A stretch of 64,000 nucleotides of DNA, from positions 4,433,234 through 4,497,233 of the forward strand of contig NZ_CM001439.1 in assembly GCF_000244955.1 (NCBI RefSeq), read 5' to 3'. Shown here in pieces: positions 29,877-38,940 of this stretch. The notes beneath the pieces are model-generated. The model did no database searches, was not told the origin of the DNA, and was given only the letters and a program-made list of their open reading frames with translations. A program made the translations under genes and the position numbers. Each line of letters starts with the position of its first letter. Position 1 is the first letter of the stretch. This DNA is from Saccharomonospora marina XMU15. Lineage in GTDB: Bacteria > Actinomycetota > Actinomycetes > Mycobacteriales > Pseudonocardiaceae.

Positions 29877-31085
29877 ATGATCAATCTGGAAGTTCCCAAG
29901 AAGGCCCGGGCGCTGGTCAACCAGGCGCGGCAGGCCGCGGCCGAGGTGTTTCGGCCCATCTCGCGCAAGTACGACCGTGCCGAGCACGCCTACCCCACCG
30001 AACTCGACATGCTCGCCTCGTTGCTGGACGGGCTCAATTCGTCCGGCGAGGGTGGCGCGGGCGCGGCCGGGGTGCGCCGCAACGACGACGACAAGCGCAA
30101 CGGCAACCGCAACGGCGGAAACCTGAGCACCGTCCTCGGCGCGATCGAGATGTGTTGGGGCGACGTGGCGCTGCTGCTTTCCATGCCGCGCCAGGGCCTC
30201 GGTAACGCCGCCATCGCCTCGGTGGCCAACGAGGAGCAGTTGAAGCGCTTCTCCGGGCTGTGGGCGGCCATGGCCATCACCGAGCCCGGGTGTGGTTCCG
30301 ACTCGGCGGCCATCACCACGACAGCCACCCCGGACGGCGACGATTACATCCTCAACGGGGAGAAGATCTTCGTCACCTCAGGCGAGCGTGCCGACGCCGT
30401 GGTGGTGTGGGCGACGCTGGACAAGAGCAAGGGTCGCGCAGCCATCAAGTCGTTCGTGGTCGAGAAGGGCACGCCCGGCTTCGAGGTCGTCCGGCTGGAG
30501 CACAAGCTCGGCATCCGCGCCTCCGACACCGCCGTGCTGCGCTTCGACAACTGCCGCGTGCCGAAGCAGAACCTGCTCGGCTCCCCGGAGATCGACACCA
30601 AGTCGGGTTTCGCCGGGGTGATGCAGACCTTCGACAACACGCGGCCGCTGGTGGCAGCGATGGCCATCGGCGTGGCGCGAGCCGCGCTGGAGGAGACCAA
30701 ACGGCTGCTCGAGGAAGCCGGGGTCAAGATCGATTACGACAAGCCCGCGAACGCCCAGCACGCCGCCGCCGCGGCGTACCTGCAACTGGAGGCCGACTAC
30801 GAGGCCGCCTACCTGCTGACCCTGGAGTCGGCCTGGATGGCCGACAACCGCAAACCCAACTCGCTGCAGGCGTCCATGGCCAAGGCGAAGGCGGGCCGCT
30901 CGGTCGTCGACATCACGCTGCGGTGCGTGGAACTCGCCGGAACCCTGGGCTACACCGAGGAACTGCTGCTGGAGAAGTGGAGCCGTGACGCCAAGATCCT
31001 CGACATCTTCGAAGGCACCCAGCAGATCCAGCAGCTGATCGTGGCCCGCAGGTTGCTCGGCAAGACCAGCGCGGAACTGAAGTAG
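29877..31085 (+). CDS. fadE23: Acyl-CoA dehydrogenase, FadE23-like
   Basis: A 402-residue acyl-CoA dehydrogenase. It has AITEPGCGSDSAAITTTA (flavin/substrate loop), the C-terminal LCRCVELAG-type helix (ITLRCVELAGTLGYTEE) and KILDIFEGTQQIQQLIVARRLLG, where the Glu of FEGT is the usual catalytic base. ATG 29877 follows GAAGGG. It is the partner of the preceding FadE24-like gene. The region around residues 50-70 (GGAGAAGVRRNDDDKRNGNRNGG) is unusually polar and is probably a surface loop. Confidence 0.87.
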   Translation: MINLEVPKKARALVNQARQAAAEVFRPISRKYDRAEHAYPTELDMLASLLDGLNSSGEGGAGAAGVRRNDDDKRNGNRNGGNLSTVLGAIEMCWGDVALLLSMPRQGLGNAAIASVANEEQLKRFSGLWAAMAITEPGCGSDSAAITTTATPDGDDYILNGEKIFVTSGERADAVVVWATLDKSKGRAAIKSFVVEKGTPGFEVVRLEHKLGIRASDTAVLRFDNCRVPKQNLLGSPEIDTKSGFAGVMQTFDNTRPLVAAMAIGVARAALEETKRLLEEAGVKIDYDKPANAQHAAAAAYLQLEADYEAAYLLTLESAWMADNRKPNSLQASMAKAKAGRSVVDITLRCVELAGTLGYTEELLLEKWSRDAKILDIFEGTQQIQQLIVARRLLGKTSAELK

Positions 31086-31179
31086 AGCGGATTCACAGCC
31101 GCGAACGACGTGGCCTGCGGTAGGTACGATCCTCGTTGGCAAGGCGCTGACAAGCCGTCACCGAGCCAACGGAGGCCAC

Positions 31180-32490
31180 GTGAGCACACCTGTCGCCGTC
31201 ATCGGCGCCGGCCCCTCGGGTCTGGCGGCGGCCCGCAACCTTCGACGCTACGGGCACGCCTACACCGGTTACGAGCTTTCCGATGACGTCGGCGGGCTGT
31301 GGAACATCGACAACCCGCGCAGCACGGTCTACGAATCGGCGCACCTGATCTCCTCGCGCACCACCACCGAGTTCGCCGAGTTCCCGATGGCCGACACGGT
31401 GCCCGACTACCCCGGCCATCGCGAGTTGCTGACCTACTTCCGCGACTTCGCAGAAAGGTTCGGGCTGCGCGAGGACTACCGGTTCAACACCGAGGTCACC
31501 CGCGTCGAGCCGGACGGCGACGGCTGGGCCGTGACGAGCACCGGCCCGGACGGTACCCACACGCGGCGCCACGCGAGCGTGCTCATCGCAAACGGCACGC
31601 TCAGCGAGCCCGCGATCCCGACGTTTCGGGGCAGCTTCGACGGCGAACTCCTCCACACCAGCCGCTACAAGCGCGCGAAGGTCTTCGAGGGCAAGCGGGT
31701 GCTGATCGTCGGCGCTGGTAACTCCGGGTGCGACATCGCAGTGGACGCCGTGCACCACGCCGCCTCGGTGGACATCAGCGTGCGGCGCGGCTACTACTTC
31801 GTACCGAAGTACCTCTTCGGCCGACCCGCCGACACCCTGAACCAGGGCAGGCCGCTGCCACCGCGACTCAAGCAGGCCATCGACTCGCGGCTGCTGAAGC
31901 TGTTCACCGGCGACCCGGTGCGGTTCGGTTTCCCCAAACCCGACTACAAGATCTACGAGTCGCACCCCGTGGTGAACTCGCTGATCCTGCACCACATCGG
32001 ACACGGCGACATCCGCGTGCGCCGCGACATCGATCGGCTCGACGGCGACGGGGTCCACTTCACCGACGGGGAGCGAGGCAGCTACGACACGATCGTGCTG
32101 GCGACCGGATACCACCTGCACTACCCGTTCGTGGAACCGAAACTGCTGAACTGGGCAGGGCCAGGCAGCGGCACCGCGCCCGACCTCTACCTGAACATCT
32201 TCTCCGAGTCCGCGCCGGGCCTGTTCGTGCTCGGGATGGTCGAAGCCTCCGGGCTCGGCTGGCAGGGGCGTTACGAGCAGGCCGAACTCGTGGCGGCCTA
32301 CCTGACGGCACGTGAGCGGGCACCCGGGCGCGCGGCCGAGTTGGAAGCCCGGATGCGGGGGCCACGCCCCGACCTGACCGGCGGCTACCGCTACCTGGGG
32401 CTGGAGCGGATGAGTTACTACGTCAACAAGGACGCCTACCGCAGGGCCGTACGCGACGAACTCACGAGACTGGGCGTGGCGCCGTGCTAG
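31180..32490 (+). CDS. Flavin-containing monooxygenase-like NAD(P)-binding oxidoreductase
   Basis: A 436-residue two-dinucleotide-domain flavoprotein. The FAD motif is VIGAGPSGLAAARNLR (residues 7-22) and the NADP motif is VLIVGAGNSGCDIAVDA near residue 180. A WNIDNPRSTVYESAHLISS block and ATGYHLHYPF resemble class B flavin monooxygenases (FMO type). The substrate is unknown. The GTG start has GGAGG nine bases before it (spacer CCAC-type). It is the first gene of a tightly coupled trio, overlapping the BASS transporter gene, so it may act on a compound that the transporter moves. Confidence 0.86.
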   Translation: MSTPVAVIGAGPSGLAAARNLRRYGHAYTGYELSDDVGGLWNIDNPRSTVYESAHLISSRTTTEFAEFPMADTVPDYPGHRELLTYFRDFAERFGLREDYRFNTEVTRVEPDGDGWAVTSTGPDGTHTRRHASVLIANGTLSEPAIPTFRGSFDGELLHTSRYKRAKVFEGKRVLIVGAGNSGCDIAVDAVHHAASVDISVRRGYYFVPKYLFGRPADTLNQGRPLPPRLKQAIDSRLLKLFTGDPVRFGFPKPDYKIYESHPVVNSLILHHIGHGDIRVRRDIDRLDGDGVHFTDGERGSYDTIVLATGYHLHYPFVEPKLLNWAGPGSGTAPDLYLNIFSESAPGLFVLGMVEASGLGWQGRYEQAELVAAYLTARERAPGRAAELEARMRGPRPDLTGGYRYLGLERMSYYVNKDAYRRAVRDELTRLGVAPC

Positions 32491-33419
32491 CGCCGACCGA
32501 TGTCGACGACATCAGGATCGCCTTCGACTCCGCGTCGCTGACCACGCTGAAGATCGTGCTCGGTGCCATCCTGTTCGGCATCGCGCTGGACACCAGGCCC
32601 GCCGATTTCGTCGCCGCCGCGCGGCGACCGGGCACGATCGCACTGGGGGTACTGGCGCAGTTCCTGCTGCTGCCCGCGATCACCTTCGGGCTGACGCTGC
32701 TGCTGGGCGTGCGAGGCTCGGTGGCGCTGGGCATGATCCTCGTTGCCTGCTGCCCACCCGGCAACGTCTCCAACATCCTCACCCACCGCGCTCGGGGCGA
32801 CGTCGCGCTGTCGGTGTCGATGACGGCCGTCGGGAACGTGCTTGCGATCTTCCTGATGCCGCTGAACGTCGCGTTCTGGGGCGGGTTGCACCCGACGGGG
32901 CAGGCGCTGCTCACCAAGATCGAACTCAGCGCGGCCGACATGCTGGCCGAGGTCGGTCTCGTCATCGGCGTGCCGTTCGCCGTCGGGCTGACGATCGCGC
33001 GGCTGCGGCCCGGCCTGGCCAAACGTGGGGCGCGCATCATCGGTCCGGTCTCGTTCCTCGCGCTGGGTGCGGTGATCGCCGTAGGCGTCGCCAACAACTG
33101 GGGCATCTTCCTCGACTACATCGGAGTCGTACTGCTGGCGGTCTTCCTGCACGACGCGCTGGCGCTGCTCACCGGCTACGGTGTAGCGAGATTCACCCGG
33201 CTGCCCGAAGCCAGCACCCGCGCGATGACGTTCGAGGTCGGCATCCGCAATGCCGGGCTCGGGTTGCTGCTCGTGTTCAGCTTCTTCGGCGGTCTGGGTG
33301 GCATGGCGCTGGTGGCCGCGTGGTGGGGGATCTGGGACATCATCGCCGGTCTGGCCGTGGCACAGTGGTGGGGGAACCGTACGCGACCGGCCGCGGAACC
33401 GGAGGTCGAAACCGCGTGA
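32484..33419 (+). CDS. Bile acid:sodium symporter (BASS) family transporter
   Basis: A 311-residue integral membrane protein with about nine or ten hydrophobic segments. BASS hallmarks are LVACCPPGNVSNILTHRARGDVALSVS and TFEVGIRNAGLGLLLVFSFFG, the crossover sodium-site helices. It would import an organic anion with Na+. GTG 32484 overlaps the stop of the monooxygenase gene by seven bases, and its own stop overlaps the next start, so all three genes are translationally coupled. The substrate is unknown. Confidence 0.88.
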   Translation: MLAPTDVDDIRIAFDSASLTTLKIVLGAILFGIALDTRPADFVAAARRPGTIALGVLAQFLLLPAITFGLTLLLGVRGSVALGMILVACCPPGNVSNILTHRARGDVALSVSMTAVGNVLAIFLMPLNVAFWGGLHPTGQALLTKIELSAADMLAEVGLVIGVPFAVGLTIARLRPGLAKRGARIIGPVSFLALGAVIAVGVANNWGIFLDYIGVVLLAVFLHDALALLTGYGVARFTRLPEASTRAMTFEVGIRNAGLGLLLVFSFFGGLGGMALVAAWWGIWDIIAGLAVAQWWGNRTRPAAEPEVETA

Positions 33420-34375
33420 GCACACAGGTCCTGGTGACCGGAGGCAACGGCTTCCTCGGATCGTCGGTGGTACGCGGCCTGGCCGAGGCAGGTCATCGGG
33501 TTGTCAGCGGCGACCTCACCGAGCCGGCGTCCCCTGTGCCCGGCGTGGAGCACGTGTCGCTCGACGTGACCGACCCGGACTCGGTGCGGGCGGCGTTCAC
33601 CAGCCGCGGGGTGGAGGTCGTGGTGCACCTGGCGGCCGTCGTGACGCCCGGCCGGCAATCGTCGCGGGAGCGTGAGTACGCCGTCGACGTCACCGGCACG
33701 CGAAACGTGCTCGACGGTTGCCTCTCCCACGGCGTGCGGCGGATCGTGGTTTCCTCCTCCGGCGCGGCCTACGGCTACCATCCGGACAACGGCGCTGCCC
33801 ACGACGGCTGGCTCACCGAGGACGATCCCGTGCGCGGCAACGAGGCGTTCGCCTACAGCCACCACAAGCGGCTGGTGGAGGAGATGCTGGCCGAATTGCG
33901 GTCGTCGCACCCCGAACTGGAGCAGGTGGTGCTGCGCATCGGCACGATTCTCGGTGAACGGGTGGACAACCAGATCACCGCGCTGTTCGAAAGGCCTCGG
34001 CTGCTCAAGATCCGCGGGTCGGAGTCGCCGTTCGTGTTCATCTGGGACACCGACGTCGTCGCGATCATCCAGCGAGCCGTGACCAGTCCCGTCACCGGCA
34101 TCTTCAACGTCGCCGGGGACGGGGCGATGACGGTCGACGACATCGCGGCCGCGCTGGGCAAGCGCACGCTGACGATCCCGGAGCCGCTACTTCGCGCCGC
34201 GCTGGCCGTGGGCAAGCGGCTGGGCGTGTCACCCTACGGCCCGGAACAAACGGTGTTCCTGCACCACCGCCCGGTGCTGGACAACAGGCGGTTGAAGGAC
34301 GTCTTCGGCTACACCCCCTCGCGCACGAGCGCCGAAGCATTCGCCGCCTGGCGGCAATCCAGGAGATCAGCGTAA
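33416..34375 (+). CDS. NAD-dependent epimerase/dehydratase (extended SDR)
   Basis: A 319-residue extended short-chain dehydrogenase with VLVTGGNGFLGSSVV at the N-terminus, VHLAAVVTPG, VSSSGAAYGYHPD and an active-site YSHHK (Tyr and Lys). GTG 33416 overlaps the TGA of the BASS gene (GTGA). It acts on a nucleotide sugar or, more likely in this context, a small hydroxylated intermediate. It is the last gene of the monooxygenase-transporter-SDR operon. Confidence 0.87.
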   Translation: MSTQVLVTGGNGFLGSSVVRGLAEAGHRVVSGDLTEPASPVPGVEHVSLDVTDPDSVRAAFTSRGVEVVVHLAAVVTPGRQSSREREYAVDVTGTRNVLDGCLSHGVRRIVVSSSGAAYGYHPDNGAAHDGWLTEDDPVRGNEAFAYSHHKRLVEEMLAELRSSHPELEQVVLRIGTILGERVDNQITALFERPRLLKIRGSESPFVFIWDTDVVAIIQRAVTSPVTGIFNVAGDGAMTVDDIAAALGKRTLTIPEPLLRAALAVGKRLGVSPYGPEQTVFLHHRPVLDNRRLKDVFGYTPSRTSAEAFAAWRQSRRSA

Positions 34376-34389
34376 GGAGCGTGCGATCG

Positions 34390-34773
34390 ATGACCTACCA
34401 CGCCGCGATCACGAACAGCAGCCAGGCTCACCATGAACTGCCGGTGTCCACACCGGATGACGTCGACGAGTTGCTGACCGTGCTGGACCGTGACGACGTG
34501 CACACCGTCACCGTGCGGGACGGCGAGGAGGACCCCGCCCTGGACGTGCAGGTACATGGCGGATACGGCTACCTGTTGTACGCGGGCGAGGAGCTGCTGG
34601 CGTACAGCGTTGGTGATCCGGATTCCCCCGCGCTGACCGACCGGTCCGAGAGCGCCTTCCCCGCGGGCAGCGGCGTACCGCTGGAAGCCTTGCGTGCAGC
34701 GCTGCGTGAATTCGTGGATACCGGCGGCAGCGTACCGTCCTCGGTTGCGTGGCAGGAAGCCACTGTGGACTGA
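34390..34773 (+). CDS. Imm1-type immunity protein (orphan)
   Basis: A 127-residue acidic protein resembling the Imm1 family: VSTPDDVDELLTVLDRDD, an HTVTVRDG strand, and GGYGYLLYAGEELLAYSVG. Imm1 proteins neutralise deaminase or nuclease toxins delivered by type VI or VII systems. No toxin gene is next to it. It follows the SDR gene by 14 bases, with AGGAG (34376-34380) nine bases before the ATG at 34390. A nearer in-frame GTG at 34381 is too close to that site. It is convergent with the decayed HNH gene. The family call is moderate. Confidence 0.6.
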   Translation: MTYHAAITNSSQAHHELPVSTPDDVDELLTVLDRDDVHTVTVRDGEEDPALDVQVHGGYGYLLYAGEELLAYSVGDPDSPALTDRSESAFPAGSGVPLEALRAALREFVDTGGSVPSSVAWQEATVD

Positions 34774-34774
34774 G

Positions 34775-36046
34775 GTGCGGTCGCGACCGAGCAGGCCCGG
34801 TGGACGTGAAGGACGTTGCGGCGCGGGATGCGGGGTCCACATAGCTCGGTGGCCACCAGGGTCGCCCGTCGATCACCGTGACGCGCCCAGTCAGTCCTAT
34901 GTAGAATCCTGTGTTGATGTGCGCAGACCAGCGCGAGCTTGTCCAGGGCTGCCGGTCCGCCATCCGCCCAGTGCACCAGGTGATGCGCCTGGCACCACTT
35001 GGCCTTGCGGTCGCATCCGGGGAAGGTGCAGCCCGCGTCGCGCGGGATGAGCGCGCGACGGATCGCTCGCGGCACGGTCCGGCTCGCCCGCCCACGTGTC
35101 CAGGAGCTCGCCACGACCACCGAACACGGCCGGCACCAAGTGAGCATTTCAGGCACGCCAGCGAATTCTTACCGAGGAAAGCGGAAGGTGCCCGTCCAGC
35201 AGGCCGTGCCCAACTCTTCGCAACAGGTCGGTGAGATCGGCCGTGACAAGTCCGGTGACCGGTTCCCCTGCTTCCTCCCGGGCCTGCCGGCTGCGAGCCG
35301 CCGATCGCAGGATGTCCACCAGCGCGTCGCCGTAGCGCTCGTCCCGGCTCCTCGAATCCACTCCGCCGCCCTCGGCTCGCGGCGCGATCAGTAGTGACAG
35401 CAGGTTGGTGAGCAGCGCTGCGATTCGGCGTCCAGGCCGAACACTGCGGTGAACCTCCATCGGGGCGCCGGCGCAGCGCGAGCCACGAACCCGACCCGCC
35501 CCCGTACCCCTCGTCCGGCTGCTCAGCGTTGCGGTCCAGCCGAGCCCGAATCTCCCCGCCGAGTCTGCTCACGATCCTCGGTTCACTCGCCTGCGCTGCC
35601 TCCACCAGGATGGCTTCCGCCGACTGCCGATTCTCCGGGGGGACCTTGCGAGGCAGGGCCTCCACCGCCACCCGGATCGATTCCGCATGCTCCGGCCCGA
35701 TCGAGCCGCCCCACAACGCTTCGGCCGTACGAGGCAGCTCCGCCTCCACGACCGCCCCGGTGTGCGTCACCGACGAATTGAGCACACGCGCCTGTGCGGC
35801 CAACTTTCGCGCCACGCCAGGGTCGTGTCCGCCCACCTCACGCGCGAGCGCCGCCGATCCGCTGTACCCGGGCGGCCCCGCCAGCCCGCGCGCGTCGATT
35901 TCGGCGATCAGCCGCAGTCGCGCGGCGTACAGCCGACGGGATTCGATCTCGAGCCGACGCAGGGCAGCCACGACTTCCTCGTCTCCCGAGCGGGCGAGCG
36001 AGGAAGCGAGCGAGGAAGCCTCAATGAGTGCGAAAGCGCTGGTCAC
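34775..36046 (-). pseudogene. Decayed DUF222/HNH endonuclease gene
   Basis: The N-terminal DUF222 domain is intact in one frame from ATG 36046 to about 35455 (LARSGDEEVVAALRRLEIES, LARSSVTHTGAVVEAELPRT). Homology then passes into a second frame (LLTNLLSLLIAPRAEGGGV, GHGLLDGHLPLSSV) with a short FGLDAESQ piece in a third frame and an in-frame stop near 35150. The HNH motif lies in yet another frame (CTFPGCDRKAKWCQAHHLVHWADGG), and the tail changes frame again near RPWWPPSYVDP. At least four frameshifts plus a stop make a sequencing artefact unlikely. Such 13E12-like genes are common and repetitive in actinobacteria. Confidence 0.85.
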
Positions 36047-36147
36047 ATCTCCGATATTAACATCTTCTCGAATTTATGTTCGAACACGATAGGTGGATAC
36101 CGGCGCCCGCTGCCCAGTCCGACACTCCCTGGTGGACGACCGCGCTA

Positions 36148-36165
36148 TAGTTGAACGGACAACTA
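36148..36165. promoter_or_regulatory. MarR-like operator upstream of the LLM flavin enzyme
   Basis: TAGTTG, six bases, then CAACTA form an inverted repeat of the TTG-N6-CAA type typical of MarR-family sites, 14 bases before the ATG at 36180. No MarR gene lies in the window, so the regulator would be encoded elsewhere. Confidence 0.45.
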
Positions 36166-36179
36166 CTTAGCGAGGCAGT

Positions 36180-37253
36180 ATGCAGTTCGGGATCTTCACC
36201 GTCGGCGATGTCACGCCCGATCCCACCAACGGCCGGACACCAACCGAGCACGACCGGATCAAGGCGATGGTGGCGATCGCACTCAAGGCCGAGGAGATCG
36301 GCCTCGACGTGTTCGCCACCGGGGAGCACCACAACCCGCCGTTCGTGCCATCGTCACCGACGACCATGCTCGGCTACATCGCCGCACGCACCGAGCGCCT
36401 GATCCTGTCCACGGCCACGACGCTCATCACCACCAACGATCCCGTCAAGATCGCCGAGGACTTCGCGATGCTGCAGCACCTCGCGGACGGCCGGGTCGAC
36501 CTCATGCTCGGCAGGGGCAACACGGCGCCGGTGTATCCCTGGTTCGGCCAGGACATCCGGCAGGGCATCCCGCTCGCGCTGGAGAACTACGGGCTACTGC
36601 ACCGGCTGTGGCGCGAGGATGTGGTGAACTGGGAAGGTCGCTTCCGCACACCGCTGCACGGGTTCACCGCCACACCCCGCCCGCTGGACGGCGTACCACC
36701 GTTCGTCTGGCACGGCTCCATTCGCAGCCCGCAGATCGCCGAACAGGCGGCCTACTACGGCGACGGATTCTTCGCCAACCACATCTTCTGGCCGAAGGAA
36801 CACTTCATGCGGCTCGTCGGGCTGTACCGGGAACGCTTCGCCCACCACGGCCACGGCAGCCCCGAGCAAGCTGTCGTCGGCCTCGGCGGGCAGGTGTTCA
36901 TGCGCCGCAACTCGCAGGACGCGGTGCGGGAGTTCCGGCCCTACTTTGACCACGCGCCCGTCTACGGTGGCGGACCCTCGCTCGAGGAGTTCACCGAGCA
37001 AACGCCACTCACGGTCGGGAGTCCGCAGGAGGTCATCGACAAGACACTGACTTTTCGCGAGAACTTCGGCGACTACCAGCGCCAACTGTTCCTCGTCGAC
37101 CACGCTGGTCTGCCGTTGCAGACGGTGCTGGAACAACTCGACCTGCTCGGGGAGATCCTCCCCGTGCTGCGCAGCGAGTTCGCCGCCAGGCGGGCAGCGG
37201 GCGTCGCCGAGGCGCCCACCCACCCCGCGCTGTCGGCGCGGGTGAAGTCCTAG
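36180..37253 (+). CDS. LLM-class flavin-dependent oxidoreductase
   Basis: A 357-residue luciferase-like monooxygenase. The TIM-barrel features are GLDVFATGEHHNPPF, RLILSTATTLITTNDPVKIAEDFAMLQHLADGR, and LMLGRGNTAPVYPWFG. It likely uses reduced FMN or F420; FMN seems likelier, but this cannot be settled here. The substrate is unknown. The ATG at 36180 lies just after a MarR-like inverted repeat, which suggests induction by a small phenolic or xenobiotic compound. Its stop overlaps the stop of the convergent GyrI-like gene. Confidence 0.87.
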   Translation: MQFGIFTVGDVTPDPTNGRTPTEHDRIKAMVAIALKAEEIGLDVFATGEHHNPPFVPSSPTTMLGYIAARTERLILSTATTLITTNDPVKIAEDFAMLQHLADGRVDLMLGRGNTAPVYPWFGQDIRQGIPLALENYGLLHRLWREDVVNWEGRFRTPLHGFTATPRPLDGVPPFVWHGSIRSPQIAEQAAYYGDGFFANHIFWPKEHFMRLVGLYRERFAHHGHGSPEQAVVGLGGQVFMRRNSQDAVREFRPYFDHAPVYGGGPSLEEFTEQTPLTVGSPQEVIDKTLTFRENFGDYQRQLFLVDHAGLPLQTVLEQLDLLGEILPVLRSEFAARRAAGVAEAPTHPALSARVKS

Positions 37254-37720
37254 CCCACCCGGTACGGCTGCACGATCTCGGTGCGCCACGAACCCGGGTC
37301 GGGTTCCTCCTCCGGGTTGGTGAGGTAGTTCTCCCACGCGTCCCCCGCCAACTCACCGCCGTGGTCGGCCACCCACGACGCCAGCGCCTCGTAGGCAGGC
37401 TCCATCTCGTCGTATCCGCCGACATGCACGGTGATCGCGGCCGGGCCACCCGGCAGCGCGGAAGCGTGGACGTCGCCGCGACCCTCGACGGGCGCGGGGA
37501 TCGGAAAGCCCGCCTCGATGTCGAAACGATCGTCGTCGAGCATTCGGTAACGAGCGAACGGCGGCCCGATCGGGTAGGAGTCACTGCCGGCGATCACCTC
37601 GGCGATTCGCTGGTAGGCCTGGCCCAGCCACGGACCGATCTCGTCGACGAAGAGCGTTGCCCGCGCCACCAGGGTGGGTTGCTCGGGCAGAGTCTCGCTG
37701 CTGATGCTGTAGGTCCTCAT
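37250..37720 (-). CDS. GyrI-like effector-binding domain protein
   Basis: A 156-residue stand-alone SOUL/GyrI-like small-molecule-binding domain: VARATLFVDEIGPWLGQAYQ, IGPPFARYRMLDDDRFDIEAGFPI, and PGGPAAITVHVGGYDEMEPAYEAL. There is no DNA-binding domain. Such proteins bind or hydrolyse hydrophobic cations and toxins. It is convergent with the LLM enzyme, and the two may both relate to xenobiotic handling (inference). Confidence 0.82.
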   Translation of the reverse strand: MRTYSISSETLPEQPTLVARATLFVDEIGPWLGQAYQRIAEVIAGSDSYPIGPPFARYRMLDDDRFDIEAGFPIPAPVEGRGDVHASALPGGPAAITVHVGGYDEMEPAYEALASWVADHGGELAGDAWENYLTNPEEEPDPGSWRTEIVQPYRVG

Positions 37721-37805
37721 GCTCCCCAGCGTGGGAGACCACGCGCAGACCCACGAAGGGCCGTAGGTCCCTTCCGGTGAAGCCGCAGGGCATCACCCGG
37801 GCAGG

Positions 37806-38870
37806 TCAGCACGGATCGGCTCGCGAGTCGAGAAACTCGTCGAGGTGGCGCCAGGTCGTCGCGCGGGCGGCGCGGCCGGTCAGCACCCCGAGGTGTCCGC
37901 CCGGCGCCGACTCGAACCGGACTTCCGGCGCACCGGAGAGCAGGCCGACCAGCCGCCGGACGGCGCGTTTCGGCGCGATCGTGTCGTGTTCGCCTGCGAC
38001 GACAAGCGTGGGCACCCGCACCCGCGAAAGCGAGACCAGCCTGCCGTTGATCTCGATACGGCCCTCGGCGAGATCGTTGGCGCGGAAGAACCTGTGGTAG
38101 AGCTGGCCGAAGGTGCGCCCAGGGTAGGCAGCCATGTTCGACATGAAATGGTCCACCGCCTCCAGTTGTGCGAGGAAGTCGCGATCGTGCAGGTTCCGCA
38201 GCATCGCGATCGGCCTTGTGATTTCCTTGTCCAGCCTGGTCAGCCGGAATGCCTGGCTGACGAGGTAGGACGGTGCGCCGCCGAGCAACCGGTAGAACGG
38301 TGTGAGCAGGTGGCCCCCTGTCAGTTCGACGAGTGGCCGCAGCGGCGCGATCAGTGGAATGGCGGTGAAGTCGAACGGCGCGGCGATCGTGGTTATCGAG
38401 GCGATCGGCAGCTCGTCCTGGTCGGCCGCGGTGAGCAGCGAGAAGATCCCGCCGAGACACCAGGCGACGAGGTGGACGTCGCGGCCACCGGCATCGGCGC
38501 TGACCGCACGTATCGCCTTCGGCAGCACATCGTGGACCCAGTGCTCGACGCCGAGCCCGCGGTCGGCGAAAGCCACCGTCCCGTAGTCGACCAGATAGGT
38601 CCGCCTGCCACCCGCGACGAGGTGCTCGGCGAGGCTGCAACCGCGCCTGAGGTCGAAGCACAGCGGCGGCGCGGCGAGTGGCGGAACCAGCAGTACCGGC
38701 GGACCGCCCGGATCGACACCGACCGGTGTGGTGAACCGGTGGACGCGCCGGTTGGGGCCTGCGTCGATGAGCAGCCTCGGCGCGGGTCGCAGGTCGGCGA
38801 CGCCTCCGCGCAGCAGCTTCTCCACCACGTTCGACGTCGCGGCAGCCAGCCTTACCGCCGGTGCGGTCAT
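37806..38870 (-). CDS. PhaC-like alpha/beta hydrolase (poly(3-hydroxyalkanoate) synthase family)
   Basis: A 354-residue alpha/beta-hydrolase with a PHA-synthase-style lipase box in which Cys replaces Ser: AWCLGG, Cys138. The following TLVVAGEHDTIAP supplies the catalytic Asp, and the His is in APGGHLGVLTG. The N-terminus lacks the long PhaC_N domain, and the length is short for a polymerising class I or II synthase (about 560). It may be a hydrolase/transacylase or a class III-like subunit. ATG 38870 is preceded by GGGGGA. It follows the methionine aminopeptidase gene by 70 bases on the same strand. Confidence 0.8.
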   Translation of the reverse strand: MTAPAVRLAAATSNVVEKLLRGGVADLRPAPRLLIDAGPNRRVHRFTTPVGVDPGGPPVLLVPPLAAPPLCFDLRRGCSLAEHLVAGGRRTYLVDYGTVAFADRGLGVEHWVHDVLPKAIRAVSADAGGRDVHLVAWCLGGIFSLLTAADQDELPIASITTIAAPFDFTAIPLIAPLRPLVELTGGHLLTPFYRLLGGAPSYLVSQAFRLTRLDKEITRPIAMLRNLHDRDFLAQLEAVDHFMSNMAAYPGRTFGQLYHRFFRANDLAEGRIEINGRLVSLSRVRVPTLVVAGEHDTIAPKRAVRRLVGLLSGAPEVRFESAPGGHLGVLTGRAARATTWRHLDEFLDSRADPC

Positions 38871-38940
38871 TCGTTCCCCCTGGGGCCGAGGCCGCCGTGG
38901 CAAACCTGCCTGCGCAGGCCGGATCGAACAGAAGTCGCGG

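Noticed and set aside
34775..36046. An intact plus-strand gene in the HNH region
   Set aside because: Several plus-strand frames exist but none carries a motif. The minus-strand homology to DUF222/HNH proteins in successive frames explains the region better.
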